A stretch of 64,000 bases of DNA from Nitrospira sp. CG24E (GTDB lineage: Bacteria > Nitrospirota > Nitrospiria > Nitrospirales > Nitrospiraceae). A program made the position numbers and the translations under genes. The stretch lies in the NCBI GenBank assembly GCA_002869895.2, contig NEWP02000002.1, forward strand, positions 1 to 64,000. Direction: 5' to 3'. This document shows positions 44,074 through 54,290 of this stretch, in pieces; the stretch's first letter is position 1, and each line of letters begins with the position of its first letter. The notes under the pieces were generated by a model. That model saw only the letters and a list, made by a program, of their open reading frames with translations, was not told where the DNA came from and made no database searches.

Positions 44074-46017
44074 TTAGCGATGGCGGAAGTCTGGTTGTGC
44101 GAGAAGACGCTCCAGCGTTTCGCGAAGGATCGGGAGGGTTATGGGTTTTGTCACGACGTCATCCATTCCGGACTGTCTGCACTTCTCTGCATCCTCCGAC
44201 GAGGCATGCCCGGTAAGGGCGATGATGGGCAAATGCCTGGTCGTGGCCTGTTCCTGTCGCCTGATCTCTCCTGTCGCTTCATAGCCGTTCATCTCCGGCA
44301 TTTCGCAATCCATCAGCACAGCATCGTAGGTCGCGTGAGTAATGGACTCCACCGCCTCTCGTCCATTCCTCGCGATCTCAACCTGGCAGCCAAGCTTCTG
44401 CAGAAATTTGCACGCCACCACCTGATTGATCTCATTGTCGTCGGCGACAAGAATCCGGAGCGGTGCGGTGCGGTCCGCAATCGATGCCACTGACGCCTTG
44501 CCGACATGAACAGACGTCTCTCGTTGAATCGCAGGCAAGAGGCTTGTGGTATAGGAAAAGGTACTGCCCTCGCCCGGCTTACTCTCCACCATCATCGCTC
44601 CACCCATGAGCTCGACCAATTGGCAACAGATCATCAACCCGAGCCCGGTCCCTCCAAATCGCCTGGCCGTCGAGGCTTCTGCCTGAGAATAGGCCCCGAA
44701 TAATCGCGCCTGTTGCTCTGCGGTGATGCCGATGCCCGTATCCTTGACCGTCCAGTAGAGCACAATGGCGTCGGAGTTCTTCTGATTGCAGGGCACGGTC
44801 TTCACAGAAACATAGACCCCGCCCCGCTCGGTGAACTTAATGGCGTTACCCACCAGATTGAACAGAATTTGCCGCAGACGGATCGGATCGCCGCGTAACT
44901 CAGCTGGGATGTCCGGTGCCAGCCGCACCTGAACGGTCAACGCCTTCTTCTTCGCCAATTCCGACGTCAACGTGATTACATCCTCGATGAGAGGGCGGAT
45001 CTCGACGTCGGCGACTTCCAACGTCATCTTCCCTGCTTCGATCTTCGAGAAGTCGAGAATATCGTTGACGAGCACTAGGAGCGACTCTGCCGACCGATGC
45101 ATGGTTTCCAGCAACTGCCGTTGCTGGTCGGTGAGGGACGTATCTTGAAGGAGTTGAGTGCACCCCAGCACGCCGTTCATCGGCGTGCGCAATTCGTGGC
45201 TCATCGTGGCCAGAAAGATCGCTTTCGCGCGCGCTGATTCCTCTGCCGCTTCTTTCGCACGGCGCAATGCCACATCTGCAGTAATGTCCGCTCCATAGAC
45301 TCGCACCTGCTTCGAACTCCCTAATGGAAAGAAAGACCAAGCCAGCACAAGGCCTTCGACCTGATGCTCCAGTCGAACAGTAGGTTGCTGCGATTCAAGA
45401 CAGTCTTTCAGCAGATCCGGCAAATTCGGCGGGAATAGGGCTTCGACCCGTCCTTGAATGGACACGCCGTAATTGAGGAGTTCCACCATGGCCGTATTGG
45501 CAAAGAGCATGCAGCCCTCTTCGTCGAACTCGACAATGGGATTCGGGGCATCCTCTGCAAGCCGGGCCACTCGTTGAACGTCTCGCTCCGCTTCCCGTTC
45601 CACCGTCAGGTCGCGGCAGACAACAATGACTCCAACACATTCCAAACCTTGATACCTGGGCCAGAACGTCGCAGCGATCTCAATCCCGGCGCCATTGGCT
45701 CGGATCCACTGATGGGGCGAGACCATGGTCACCTCACCGGTGCGCACGGTGTGATTCAATGGACAGCCGCGAGGGCTTCCCTCCCCGGAGGTAATGCACC
45801 CCACCAACTCGTGAAAGACGGTGCCGATGACATTCTGATGCCGGCCGACAAGCTGCTGCGCCACAGGGTTCAGAGACAGGATCAGGCCGGCCCGATCCGT
45901 CACAAACATCGCTTCTCCCGACGACTCGAAAATGAGGGACATATCCTCACGACTGGGCAACCAGGACAGGCTTCCTTTGGGGGAAGAATCAGGGGTGGGG
46001 CTGAGAGCCGGGCTCAT
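44074..46017 (-). CDS. Hybrid histidine kinase with PAS domains
   Basis: A 647-residue cytoplasmic sensor kinase without membrane segments. Domains in order: PAS (about 25-140, SSGEAMFVTDRAGLILSLNP), PAS (about 150-245, NPIVEFDEEGCMLFANTAMV), HisKA with His274 in ATMSHELRTPMNG, HATPase (NLVGNAIKFTERGG, DTGIG, RFGGTGLGL), and a C-terminal receiver with Asp at about 573 (AVLMDCEMPEMNG). The start overlaps the stop of the HD-GYP-like gene by four bases. No separate output regulator is adjacent, so the partner is unknown. Confidence 0.92.
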   Translation of the reverse strand: MSPALSPTPDSSPKGSLSWLPSREDMSLIFESSGEAMFVTDRAGLILSLNPVAQQLVGRHQNVIGTVFHELVGCITSGEGSPRGCPLNHTVRTGEVTMVSPHQWIRANGAGIEIAATFWPRYQGLECVGVIVVCRDLTVEREAERDVQRVARLAEDAPNPIVEFDEEGCMLFANTAMVELLNYGVSIQGRVEALFPPNLPDLLKDCLESQQPTVRLEHQVEGLVLAWSFFPLGSSKQVRVYGADITADVALRRAKEAAEESARAKAIFLATMSHELRTPMNGVLGCTQLLQDTSLTDQQRQLLETMHRSAESLLVLVNDILDFSKIEAGKMTLEVADVEIRPLIEDVITLTSELAKKKALTVQVRLAPDIPAELRGDPIRLRQILFNLVGNAIKFTERGGVYVSVKTVPCNQKNSDAIVLYWTVKDTGIGITAEQQARLFGAYSQAEASTARRFGGTGLGLMICCQLVELMGGAMMVESKPGEGSTFSYTTSLLPAIQRETSVHVGKASVASIADRTAPLRILVADDNEINQVVACKFLQKLGCQVEIARNGREAVESITHATYDAVLMDCEMPEMNGYEATGEIRRQEQATTRHLPIIALTGHASSEDAEKCRQSGMDDVVTKPITLPILRETLERLLAQPDFRHR

Positions 46018-47261
46018 GCGGCCGCCTGTCTGAGAATAGCCTCGACATCGAGACCTTCTCGACCAGCATTCCGTACATCACGAATCGTCCTTCCTCCCTC
46101 CGGTTCATGGATCAAATCCAAGGAAACCGGTGGAAGACAGGTATTGCCGGATTGGTCTTTACAGATATACAGAAGGGGCAGGTGGGATTTCCCCGGTGTG
46201 ATTGCGCCGATGACGGCCAGCTCTCCCGAACTCAACCCGACCACACTGTACAGAGGATAGACGCCGATCGCCCGAATCATGCACGACACCACCTGCAAGA
46301 GATCTTCATCGGCCCGATACCGTTGGTAGAGCTGCGTCAGCGCCTGATGCGATGACATCGGAGTGAGGCCTGCCTGTCCGGTGACCAGTTCATCGTACTG
46401 GTCGATGATTCCAACCAACCTGAGAGATTCATGGTGGACCGCAGATGAGACTCCTGTCTCTCCGATCTGCGCGGTGAGATGATGATGGCCCTTCACAATG
46501 GCGAGGATCTCTTGGTCGGACGATCCACTCTTTTCGAGGATCGTACTCCCCTGAGTCGTGTGGCTGTCGTAGAGAGCCTGCTGAGCCGGCGACATCTTGG
46601 CCGGTCGCTTCACAATGTTCTGAGGTAAACGCGTGAGCCCGATGTCGTGCAGCAACCCTGCGATCCCCAGCCGCTGCAACCGTTCACGAGAATAGTCCAA
46701 TGCCTGCCCAAGCATCACGGATAGGGTGCAGACGGTCAGACCATGTTCGTGCATTGTTGGGTCGGACTGTCGTAGTCCTATCGCGGCATAACAGGCGGCC
46801 TGTCGATCGAGAACATCACCGATAATCTCGTCGATAACCTGGCACACGGCATCGTACTGCACAAGCCCGGTGATGCGGGTCTGTTCAAACAGGCCATTCA
46901 GACGATGGACCCATTCGGCACGACGCTGCGTGGCCCTTGACAGATTCTCAGCCAGCACTGCCGCAGGAAGCCGCGAAGATGAACCGGCCAAAGAAGCCTC
47001 GGGGGTCGGGGCGGCGGAGTTTTTGACAAGCACTGTCTCACACACCATTGCGCGTGAGGGCTCATGGTCGGCAACATCCAGCCCTTGCTCAGTATCGATC
47101 GTCACTTCAGCAATCCCGGCATGCCGAAGCGCGTCGATTTCCGATTGATCCTTGATTTTGAACTTATGGCGAAGAAACGGCGTCTGCAACCATGATCGGT
47201 CTACGCCGATCAGGTACATCCCGACTTTCAGACGCGCAAGAGGAATGGTCCGCTTTGCCAC
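46014..47261 (-). CDS. DUF3391/HD-GYP-like protein with incomplete GYP motif
   Basis: A 415-residue protein. DUF3391 is at the N-terminus (IPLARLKVGMYLIGVDRSWL). The HD domain (about 170-350) has MHEHGL, GLLHDIGLTRLP, SHTTQGSTIL and GHHHLT. In active cyclic di-GMP phosphodiesterases the last motif is HHERxDGxGYP; here it is HHHLTAQIGE without GYP. The tail IRAIGVYPLYSVVGLSSGEL is typical of DUF3391-HD-GYP proteins. Metal ligands seem partly kept, so activity is uncertain. It is co-translated with the downstream hybrid kinase (ATGA overlap), suggesting one signalling module. Confidence 0.88.
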   Translation of the reverse strand: MAKRTIPLARLKVGMYLIGVDRSWLQTPFLRHKFKIKDQSEIDALRHAGIAEVTIDTEQGLDVADHEPSRAMVCETVLVKNSAAPTPEASLAGSSSRLPAAVLAENLSRATQRRAEWVHRLNGLFEQTRITGLVQYDAVCQVIDEIIGDVLDRQAACYAAIGLRQSDPTMHEHGLTVCTLSVMLGQALDYSRERLQRLGIAGLLHDIGLTRLPQNIVKRPAKMSPAQQALYDSHTTQGSTILEKSGSSDQEILAIVKGHHHLTAQIGETGVSSAVHHESLRLVGIIDQYDELVTGQAGLTPMSSHQALTQLYQRYRADEDLLQVVSCMIRAIGVYPLYSVVGLSSGELAVIGAITPGKSHLPLLYICKDQSGNTCLPPVSLDLIHEPEGGRTIRDVRNAGREGLDVEAILRQAAA

Positions 47262-47516
47262 AGGTCAGATCCAATGAATTCTAGATGCATTCAGCTCTAC
47301 CGTATCGGCAGACCTAGCTGACCTCTTTAGTACAGTCCCTAGGAGCCTAGGCCCAAGTTGCCCGGTCAACCGTCCGATAAGAATGTCGATAGGGATAACC
47401 AGGGCTCGTCGACGACGACTCAGAATCGAAGCCTGGATAGAAACCTCCTGGAGCTGCCTGATGATCGGCGCCATGCCGCGTAGCATTCTGCTCGACCAGT
47501 ATGGTATGTCGAGTCC

Positions 47517-49694
47517 ATGGCTGGCCTATCTGTGCTGCTGCTCACCCCTCCCCTCACGCAGCTGAATACCCCCTATCCATCCACTGCGTTTCTCACGGGA
47601 TTCCTCCGTTCACAGGGAATCGCCTGTCACCAGGCAGATCTTGGGATCGAAATGGTGCTGCACCTGTTTAGTCGTGCGGGGCTTCAACAGGTCTTCGATT
47701 CGATTCGTGCGCAGGGAGAGAAGTTGCCTGAGGAAGCCATGCAGATGCTCGCCATGGAGCAATCGTATCTGGGAAAGATCGCTCCCGTCGTGGAATTTCT
47801 GCAGGGACGCAATCCTGCCCTGGCAGTACACCTGGCTCGAGCCGGTGTCTTACCACAGGGACCCAGATTCCGCAGGAGACCGGCATTCGCTCGCAGGGTG
47901 CCGTTGGAAGACCGGGCGAAACAATATGCGACCTGGTTTCTCGAAGATCTGGCGGATCTGGTACAGGCGACCCTATCACCCTATTTTGCCCTCAGCCGAT
48001 ATGCAGAACATATCGCGCGTTCCGCTTCTTCCTTCACCGCCATGGAAACAGCCTTGGCGGAACCACCGAACCTGACCGATCGATGTATGCTGGACGCCCT
48101 ATGGGCTCACCTCGATCGCCTGGACCCATCGCTCGTCGGCCTATCGGTTCCGTTTCCCGGCAATCTCTATGGAGGCTTTCGAATCGCCCAGGCCATCAAG
48201 CAACGACGTCCCGACATTCTCGTCGCCCTTGGCGGAGGCTATGCCAATACGGAGCTGCGCCGCGTCAGCGATCTCCGCGTGTTCGACTATGTGGATTTCA
48301 TTACCTTGGATGACGGCGAACGTCCGCTGCTCTCGCTCGTGGAGCATCTCGCTGGAACCAGACCGCGCAGGGCTCTCTGCCGCACTTTTTACCGAGACGC
48401 AGATCGTGTCGTCTACGCAAACGATCCCACCGCGAAAGACTTCACGATGGGCGACGTCGGTTGCCCGACCTACGATGGACTCACGCTCGATCGCTACCTG
48501 ACGATCCTCGACAGCACCAACCGCATGCATCGCCTCTGGTCGGAGGGTCATTGGAATAAACTCACCGTCGCCCACGGCTGTTATTGGAAACAATGCACCT
48601 TTTGCGACGTCGGGCTCAACTACATCAGCCGCTATGAGATGACACCGACCGATCGATTGATCGGACAGATCGAACAGCTGGTTGCAGAAACGGGAAGCCG
48701 GGGGTTTCATTTTGTCGATGAAGCAGCGCCTCCCGCTGCCCTGAAAGCGCTCGCCTTGGCTCTGCTGGAAAGAGGCCTCACGATTTCATGGTGGGGCAAC
48801 ATCAGATTCGAGGAAGCCTTCACCCCGGACCTCTGCCGTCTCCTGGCTGCTTCCGGCTGTATTGCCGTGACGGCAGGACTTGAAGCTGCTTCGGACCGAC
48901 TGTTGGAGAAAATCAAAAAGGGGATTACCGTCGATCAGACTGCGCTCGTCGCTGCAGCCTTTAAGGAAGCAGGCATCCTGATCCATGCCTATTTGATGTA
49001 TGGCTGTCCATCCGAAACGGTTCAAGAAACAGTCGATTCGTTGGAGCGAGTCCGTCAGTTGATCGAGGCCGGTCTGATCCAATCCGCCTTTTGGCATCGG
49101 TTCACTGCTACGGCCCACAGCCCCATCGGCCGCAATCCGGTCGCGAATGGCATCCGTATCGTAGGTCCGGAGTTCCATGGGTTTGCGGAGAATGACTTGC
49201 TGCATCAAGACCCCCGGAGCAAAACCCCGGAATGGCTCGGCGAGGGGTTACGACGATCCATGCTGAACTATCTCGAAGGCCGCGGCCTTCAGCTGGACGT
49301 GCGGGAGTGGTTCGATCGCGAGGTCCCACTGCCTCAGGTTCTCCCCACATGGATAAACTGTCTCCTCAAAAACAGAATTGTGAAAGATGACCCACTGGCA
49401 GAACGACGATTTGTCTGGTTCGGAGGACAACCAGTCTGTGAACCGGCCGGGAGGGAAACACGACTCATCCTGCCGGGACGTACCACTGATCAAGCCGTGA
49501 CACTACCTACTCCAGAGGCTCAGTGGCTTGATGGTCTGATCCGACAATCCACACCACAGAACAACCCATCAAATCCCTACCCACTGCTCCGAGAAACGAC
49601 AACTACATTTCCAGGAACCGCGCAGGAATTCGAAATTTTCCTCAAGACTACTTCTTGGAAAAAGATTCGCAACGCCGGCCTGCTGCTTGTGTAG
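47517..49694 (+). CDS. B12-binding domain radical SAM protein
   Basis: A 725-residue protein. The N-terminal half has a cobalamin-binding-like Rossmann domain (LDPSLVGLSVPFPGNLYGGF, VALGGGYANTE). The radical SAM domain starts with HGCYWKQCTFCDVGLNYI: the cluster-binding cysteines are spaced CX4CX2C instead of CX3CX2C, as in a known subgroup of B12-type enzymes. VTAGLEAASDRLLEKIKKGI and AYLMYGCPSET follow the usual barrel strands. The reaction is unknown; members methylate or rearrange unreactive carbon centres. The gene stands alone, divergent from the HD-GYP gene. Confidence 0.88.
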   Translation: MAGLSVLLLTPPLTQLNTPYPSTAFLTGFLRSQGIACHQADLGIEMVLHLFSRAGLQQVFDSIRAQGEKLPEEAMQMLAMEQSYLGKIAPVVEFLQGRNPALAVHLARAGVLPQGPRFRRRPAFARRVPLEDRAKQYATWFLEDLADLVQATLSPYFALSRYAEHIARSASSFTAMETALAEPPNLTDRCMLDALWAHLDRLDPSLVGLSVPFPGNLYGGFRIAQAIKQRRPDILVALGGGYANTELRRVSDLRVFDYVDFITLDDGERPLLSLVEHLAGTRPRRALCRTFYRDADRVVYANDPTAKDFTMGDVGCPTYDGLTLDRYLTILDSTNRMHRLWSEGHWNKLTVAHGCYWKQCTFCDVGLNYISRYEMTPTDRLIGQIEQLVAETGSRGFHFVDEAAPPAALKALALALLERGLTISWWGNIRFEEAFTPDLCRLLAASGCIAVTAGLEAASDRLLEKIKKGITVDQTALVAAAFKEAGILIHAYLMYGCPSETVQETVDSLERVRQLIEAGLIQSAFWHRFTATAHSPIGRNPVANGIRIVGPEFHGFAENDLLHQDPRSKTPEWLGEGLRRSMLNYLEGRGLQLDVREWFDREVPLPQVLPTWINCLLKNRIVKDDPLAERRFVWFGGQPVCEPAGRETRLILPGRTTDQAVTLPTPEAQWLDGLIRQSTPQNNPSNPYPLLRETTTTFPGTAQEFEIFLKTTSWKKIRNAGLLLV

Positions 49695-49836
49695 GTAGTC
49701 TGGCGAGACAGGCTGTATACCTACTCCGGCAATCCCATAACCAAATTACCATTCCTCGCAGAACCAGAACCACACAAGACGCTTGCCTCCAATCCTGCAC
49801 AGTCTTATTGACAGCAAAGGAGGCATAGCCGCGTCC

Positions 49837-52800
49837 TTATGGTTTGAATGGAAATTGCTGGCTGCCGATGATCCGTCTGTAGAGGGCCGGGATGATCAGC
49901 AACGTTAATAGCGTCGAGGTGAATAGGCCCCCGATGACGACAGTGGCGAGGGGCCGCTGGACCTCGGCGCCCATGCTGGTGGCCACTGCCATGGGCAAAA
50001 ACCCAAGACTGGCAACGAGTGCTGTCATCAGCACTGGCCTCAGTCTGTCCATCGCTCCTTGCATGATGGCCTGATCAATTGGGAGCCCTTCTGCTTCAAG
50101 TAACCGGATATGGCTGATGAGCACGACACCATTGAGTACCGCAATGCCAAACAGGGCAATGAATCCAATGACCGCTGACATACTGAGCGGCAAGCCGCGA
50201 AGCCAGAGGGCGACGATGCCACCAGATAGGGCCAGGGGGACATTAAGAAAAATCAGCATCGCTGGACGCATGGCCCCAAAGATGACCGACAGCACACCCA
50301 GAATCAGGAGGAGAGTGATGGGCACGACCAGAGTTAACCGACTGGTGGCTTCTTGAAGATGCTGGAACTGTCCGCCCCATGTCAATTCGTACCCGGTCGG
50401 AAGGGACACCTCACGTGCCACGGTTCGCTGCGCCTCTGTCACGAAGCTTCCCAAGTCCCTTCCTCGAATGTTGTTTTCCACTACGATACGTCGCTGCACA
50501 TGCTCCCTGCTGATCTGCGCCGGTCCCGTATCCACCCGGATAGCCGCGACGCGGGAAAGGGGAACGAGTTCACCGTGAGCAGTTGGAATGAGTAAACTGC
50601 CTAGTGTGCCAGGATCAGCTGATGCGCTGTCGACTATACGGACGACGAGGTCAAATCGTCGTGGGCCTTGAAACACCGTGCCGACGACACGTCCCACCCT
50701 TGTGGTTTCAACGAGGTTGAGCACGTTGTCTGCCGTGAGCCCATACCGGGCGATCTGCTCCCGGTCCACAATCACCCGTAGTAGTGGAAGGCCCGCTACC
50801 TGCTCAACTCTGACGTCTGCAGCGCCTCGCACGGTTTCCAAGACACGCGCCACGGCCTCAGCCTGCTGCTTGAGGACATCTAAGTCAGGCCCAAAAATTT
50901 TGACGGCAAGATCAGAGCGTGTCCCTGCGATCAATTCATTGAAACGCATCTCGATCGGTTGGGTAAAACCGAGGCCGACTCCTGGTACAGCATCGAGAAT
51001 GGCGGACTTCATTTTGGCGATCAGGTCCTCCCGCGTGCCGGCCGTCGTCCATTCATGCTTTGGCTTGAGAATGACGAACACATCGGACATCTCCACCCCC
51101 ATCACATCGGTCGCCACCTCGGGACTCCCGGTCCTGCTCACCACCTGCACGACTTCTGGAAATCGGCGCAGCACCCGTTCAACATCTGAGGCATTCTTGA
51201 CCGACTCACTCAAAGACACGCTGGGCAATCGCCAGAGTTGAATGGCCATGTCTCCTTCGTCGAGACGAGGCACAAACTCTATGCCGAGCCACCCGGTGAT
51301 TCCTAGGCTCACGACAAACAGCCCTACCGCAGGCGTCACTACCCAAGCTGGGCGCGCCATCGCACATCTAAGACAAGGTTCATAGGCACCACGCAGCATG
51401 CCGATGACACGTGTGGTCTCATGCCCTGATCTGGCCCGCACAAACCAATAGGCGAACAGCGGGGTGACCGTCACCGCGAGGAAGAGCGATCCGGCCAGGG
51501 CCAGGATGACAGTCAGGGCCATCGGACGGAACATCTTCCCCTCGATCCCGGTCAGCGCCAGAATGGGCACGTACACGAGAATAATGATGCTGACGGCAAG
51601 GGTCATGGGGCGAAGCACCTCGCGGCCAGCCGCATGAATCTCACTCAGCCGCGCTTCCTGGCTCATGACACCTTTCTTCGCCAGTCGTCGGAGGATGTTG
51701 TCGATCATTACCACCGAGCCGTCCACAAGTAAGCCGAAATCGATGGCGCCGAGGCTCATGAGGTTGCCGGAAAGCCCGGCCTGCATCATCCCGCTGAAGG
51801 CCATCAGCATCGATAGCGGAATAGCCAACGCCACGATCACGCCTGCGCGGAGATCTCCGAGAAAAAGAAACAGCACGGCAATGACAAGGAATCCCCCCTC
51901 AAGCAGATTGTTCCGCACGGTCTGCATGACCTTCGAAACGAAGAGCGTCCGGTCGTAGTAGGGCTCGATTGTCACACCAGCGGGGAGAGTCGCTTCAATC
52001 TCTCTCACGCGGATCTTGACTCGCTCGACCACCAGCTGCGCATTCTCACCCGCCAACATCTGGACCATGCCGATTACGGTTTCGCCCTCGCCCATCGCGG
52101 TGGCCGCGCCAATACGAAGTGCCGACGCCTCCTTCACCTCCGCAAGGTCTGCAATATAGATCGGTACCCCTCCGGGGCCGTGCGCCACCACAATCTTCTC
52201 CAGATCAGCCACCTGCGTCGCCAAGGCTTCACCACGAATGAGCAATTGTTCGCGTTGATGCTCAATATAGCCGCCGCCTGCGATGGCATTGTTGCGTTCC
52301 AGCGCGTCAAACACCTGCCGAAGCGAGAGTTTATAGGATAGGAGCTTCGCGGGATCCAGCACGACTTGGAACTGTTGCGGTTCCCCGCCCCAAATATTGA
52401 CTTCCACCACACCCGGCACCGCCCGTAGCCGCATCCCGATATCCCATTCGAGGAGTGTCCGGAGTGCCATGGGGCTGAAGCCCTTTCCTGTCACAGTGAA
52501 TTGATAGACTTCGCCCAATCCAGTCGTCAGCGGTCCCATGATCGGACGGCCATACTCAACTGGAATACGTTCTATCGCACGCGCTAATCGTTCGCTGACT
52601 AACTGCCTAGCACGATAGATGTCTGTCTGATCTTCGAAGATCGCCGTGACCGCCGAGAGTCCATAGCGCGACACGGAACGGAGTTCGCGTAGCGCTGGTA
52701 ATCCGTTCAGCGAGGCTTCAATCGGAAACGTGATGAACTGTTCCACTTCGACTGGGCCGAGCGCTGGGGAACGAGTCAGGATTTGAACCTGGACAGGCGT

Positions 52801-52923
52801 CAGATCAGGCATGGCATCGATGGTGAGGCGGGTAAAGGACCACAGCCCGATGACGATCACGAACATGACCGCCACCAGAGTGAAGAAACGATAGCGCAAT
52901 GAGAGGGTGAACAGCCTGTCCAT
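49837..52923 (-). CDS. Heavy-metal RND efflux pump, CzcA family
   Basis: A 1028-residue inner membrane transporter. The two-fold RND layout has a first helix (FFTLVAVMFVIVIGLWSFTR), large periplasmic loops and twelve predicted helices. The segment GAIDFGLLVDGSVVMIDN in helix 4 matches the DFGxxVDGxVV signature of the divalent-cation CzcA/CnrA type rather than the CusA type. Porter-domain motifs such as GLGEVYQFTV and AVPGVVEVNIWGGEPQQF are present. It uses the proton gradient to export metal ions. The adaptor gene precedes it by one base. No outer membrane factor is in the cluster, so another TolC must serve it. Confidence 0.93.
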   Translation of the reverse strand: MDRLFTLSLRYRFFTLVAVMFVIVIGLWSFTRLTIDAMPDLTPVQVQILTRSPALGPVEVEQFITFPIEASLNGLPALRELRSVSRYGLSAVTAIFEDQTDIYRARQLVSERLARAIERIPVEYGRPIMGPLTTGLGEVYQFTVTGKGFSPMALRTLLEWDIGMRLRAVPGVVEVNIWGGEPQQFQVVLDPAKLLSYKLSLRQVFDALERNNAIAGGGYIEHQREQLLIRGEALATQVADLEKIVVAHGPGGVPIYIADLAEVKEASALRIGAATAMGEGETVIGMVQMLAGENAQLVVERVKIRVREIEATLPAGVTIEPYYDRTLFVSKVMQTVRNNLLEGGFLVIAVLFLFLGDLRAGVIVALAIPLSMLMAFSGMMQAGLSGNLMSLGAIDFGLLVDGSVVMIDNILRRLAKKGVMSQEARLSEIHAAGREVLRPMTLAVSIIILVYVPILALTGIEGKMFRPMALTVILALAGSLFLAVTVTPLFAYWFVRARSGHETTRVIGMLRGAYEPCLRCAMARPAWVVTPAVGLFVVSLGITGWLGIEFVPRLDEGDMAIQLWRLPSVSLSESVKNASDVERVLRRFPEVVQVVSRTGSPEVATDVMGVEMSDVFVILKPKHEWTTAGTREDLIAKMKSAILDAVPGVGLGFTQPIEMRFNELIAGTRSDLAVKIFGPDLDVLKQQAEAVARVLETVRGAADVRVEQVAGLPLLRVIVDREQIARYGLTADNVLNLVETTRVGRVVGTVFQGPRRFDLVVRIVDSASADPGTLGSLLIPTAHGELVPLSRVAAIRVDTGPAQISREHVQRRIVVENNIRGRDLGSFVTEAQRTVAREVSLPTGYELTWGGQFQHLQEATSRLTLVVPITLLLILGVLSVIFGAMRPAMLIFLNVPLALSGGIVALWLRGLPLSMSAVIGFIALFGIAVLNGVVLISHIRLLEAEGLPIDQAIMQGAMDRLRPVLMTALVASLGFLPMAVATSMGAEVQRPLATVVIGGLFTSTLLTLLIIPALYRRIIGSQQFPFKP

Positions 52924-52924
52924 C

Positions 52925-54109
52925 TTACCCTCCCTCTCCGGACCCGATATGTTCTTTCAACAACACGTTCTTCAGATCAAAGACACCGTCCACTACCACC
53001 TGCTCGCCCGCTGTCAGTCCTTTCTGTACTTCAACCCATACCCCGCCTTCACGGCCGGTCTTGATCGGAACGAATGCATACCCGGCCTCCCGTTGCACGA
53101 AGACGCCAGGCACATTGTTCACCATGGTCAGAGCTGAGACGGGAACCGCTAAGGTCGGTGGACTCTCGATGGTCAGCTGAACGTTGACATATTCTCGTGG
53201 CTTCAGAGTGTGTTGCTGGTTGACAACCTCGAACCGAACTCGAATCGTACGCGTAGCCTCGTCCGCGACCAGCGCAAGATACGTGAGCGGAGCCGTGACC
53301 GGCTCACCGCCCTTTGGCAGGATCGTCCCCACGTCACCCTCTTTGAACTTTCTGGCCTGTTCGATCGGCAAATTCGCAAAGACCCAGACCCGGCTCGTGT
53401 CGACGATCTCGAACAGCTCATTGCCCGGTGCCACACCCTGTCCTATCACAACATTTTGCGCGACTACCGTCCCCGCGATCGGCGATGTGAGGGTATAGCG
53501 ATGCCCCTCTTGGTGGCTTCCATGCTCTAATTGACGCAATTCACCAGTTGTCATGCCCATATTCAGGAGCTTCTCACGAACATGCTGATGACGGGCCTGC
53601 GCTTCAATGAAACGACCCCGGTCTTCGACCAGTCGGCGCTCTGCCACGACCTTATCGGCTACGAGTTTCTCCGTCCGTCGGTACACGTTCTCGGCCACAT
53701 CGAGCTGCGCTTTGCTCACGAGGTACTCTTCAATCAGTTGATCAAGCTGCAAGCTGCCGATGGCGGCAAGCGGCTGACCTGGCTTGACTCGATCCCCGAG
53801 CTGAACGTGAACTTTTTCTACTTGCCCTTCAATTCGGGACATAATCTTGGCAACCTGATTGAGATCGAGTGCGACTTCGCCAGGGGCCGTTACGATATCT
53901 GGAACCAGGTGTGCGGTGACCGGATCGATCCGTACTCGATCTCGCACGGCCGCCGGAACTTGAATGGCCATAGTGCGTTGAGCGCCTGACTGAGGATTCG
54001 CTTTCGGGGGCGGAGTCGGCTGTTCACTCCCGCGGTCTCCACAGGCCGTAATAAACAGGAACAGCGCGAACACACACGATCCAGCCTGTGCTGTCCATTT
54101 AGTTTTCAT
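52925..54109 (-). CDS. RND efflux periplasmic adaptor, CzcB/CusB type (lipoprotein)
   Basis: A 394-residue adaptor. ATG 54109 follows AAGGAG at six bases. The signal peptide ends in a lipobox (LFITAC), so it is probably lipid-anchored. Domains: GEVALDLNQVAKIMSRIEG strand region, lipoyl half GQVEKVHVQLGDRVKPGQPL, coiled coil, lipoyl half TSPIAGTVVAQNVVIGQGVA, beta barrel and a C-terminal domain (PVSALTMVNNVPGVFVQREA). It has no His-rich metal-binding tail. It is immediately upstream of the czcA-like gene. Confidence 0.92.
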   Translation of the reverse strand: MKTKWTAQAGSCVFALFLFITACGDRGSEQPTPPPKANPQSGAQRTMAIQVPAAVRDRVRIDPVTAHLVPDIVTAPGEVALDLNQVAKIMSRIEGQVEKVHVQLGDRVKPGQPLAAIGSLQLDQLIEEYLVSKAQLDVAENVYRRTEKLVADKVVAERRLVEDRGRFIEAQARHQHVREKLLNMGMTTGELRQLEHGSHQEGHRYTLTSPIAGTVVAQNVVIGQGVAPGNELFEIVDTSRVWVFANLPIEQARKFKEGDVGTILPKGGEPVTAPLTYLALVADEATRTIRVRFEVVNQQHTLKPREYVNVQLTIESPPTLAVPVSALTMVNNVPGVFVQREAGYAFVPIKTGREGGVWVEVQKGLTAGEQVVVDGVFDLKNVLLKEHIGSGEGG

Positions 54110-54290
54110 GGTCAGCTCCTTCTCATTCGTCAGATCCCACCAGCAGCACATTCACACGACAAGAGGACGCTCGAAAGGCCTGCGTCGCCTACACACCAGG
54201 ACACGTGGCATGGGTCGAAAAGGTCCAGGAGACTAGCGGCCCTCTCCTGGAAACTGATGCACGAGACCGATGTCAGGAAGCGAAAATGGA

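Noticed and set aside
47265-47486. 73-codon minus-strand frame upstream of the HD-GYP-like gene
   Set aside because: Very basic, without a ribosome site; overlaps the divergent promoter region.
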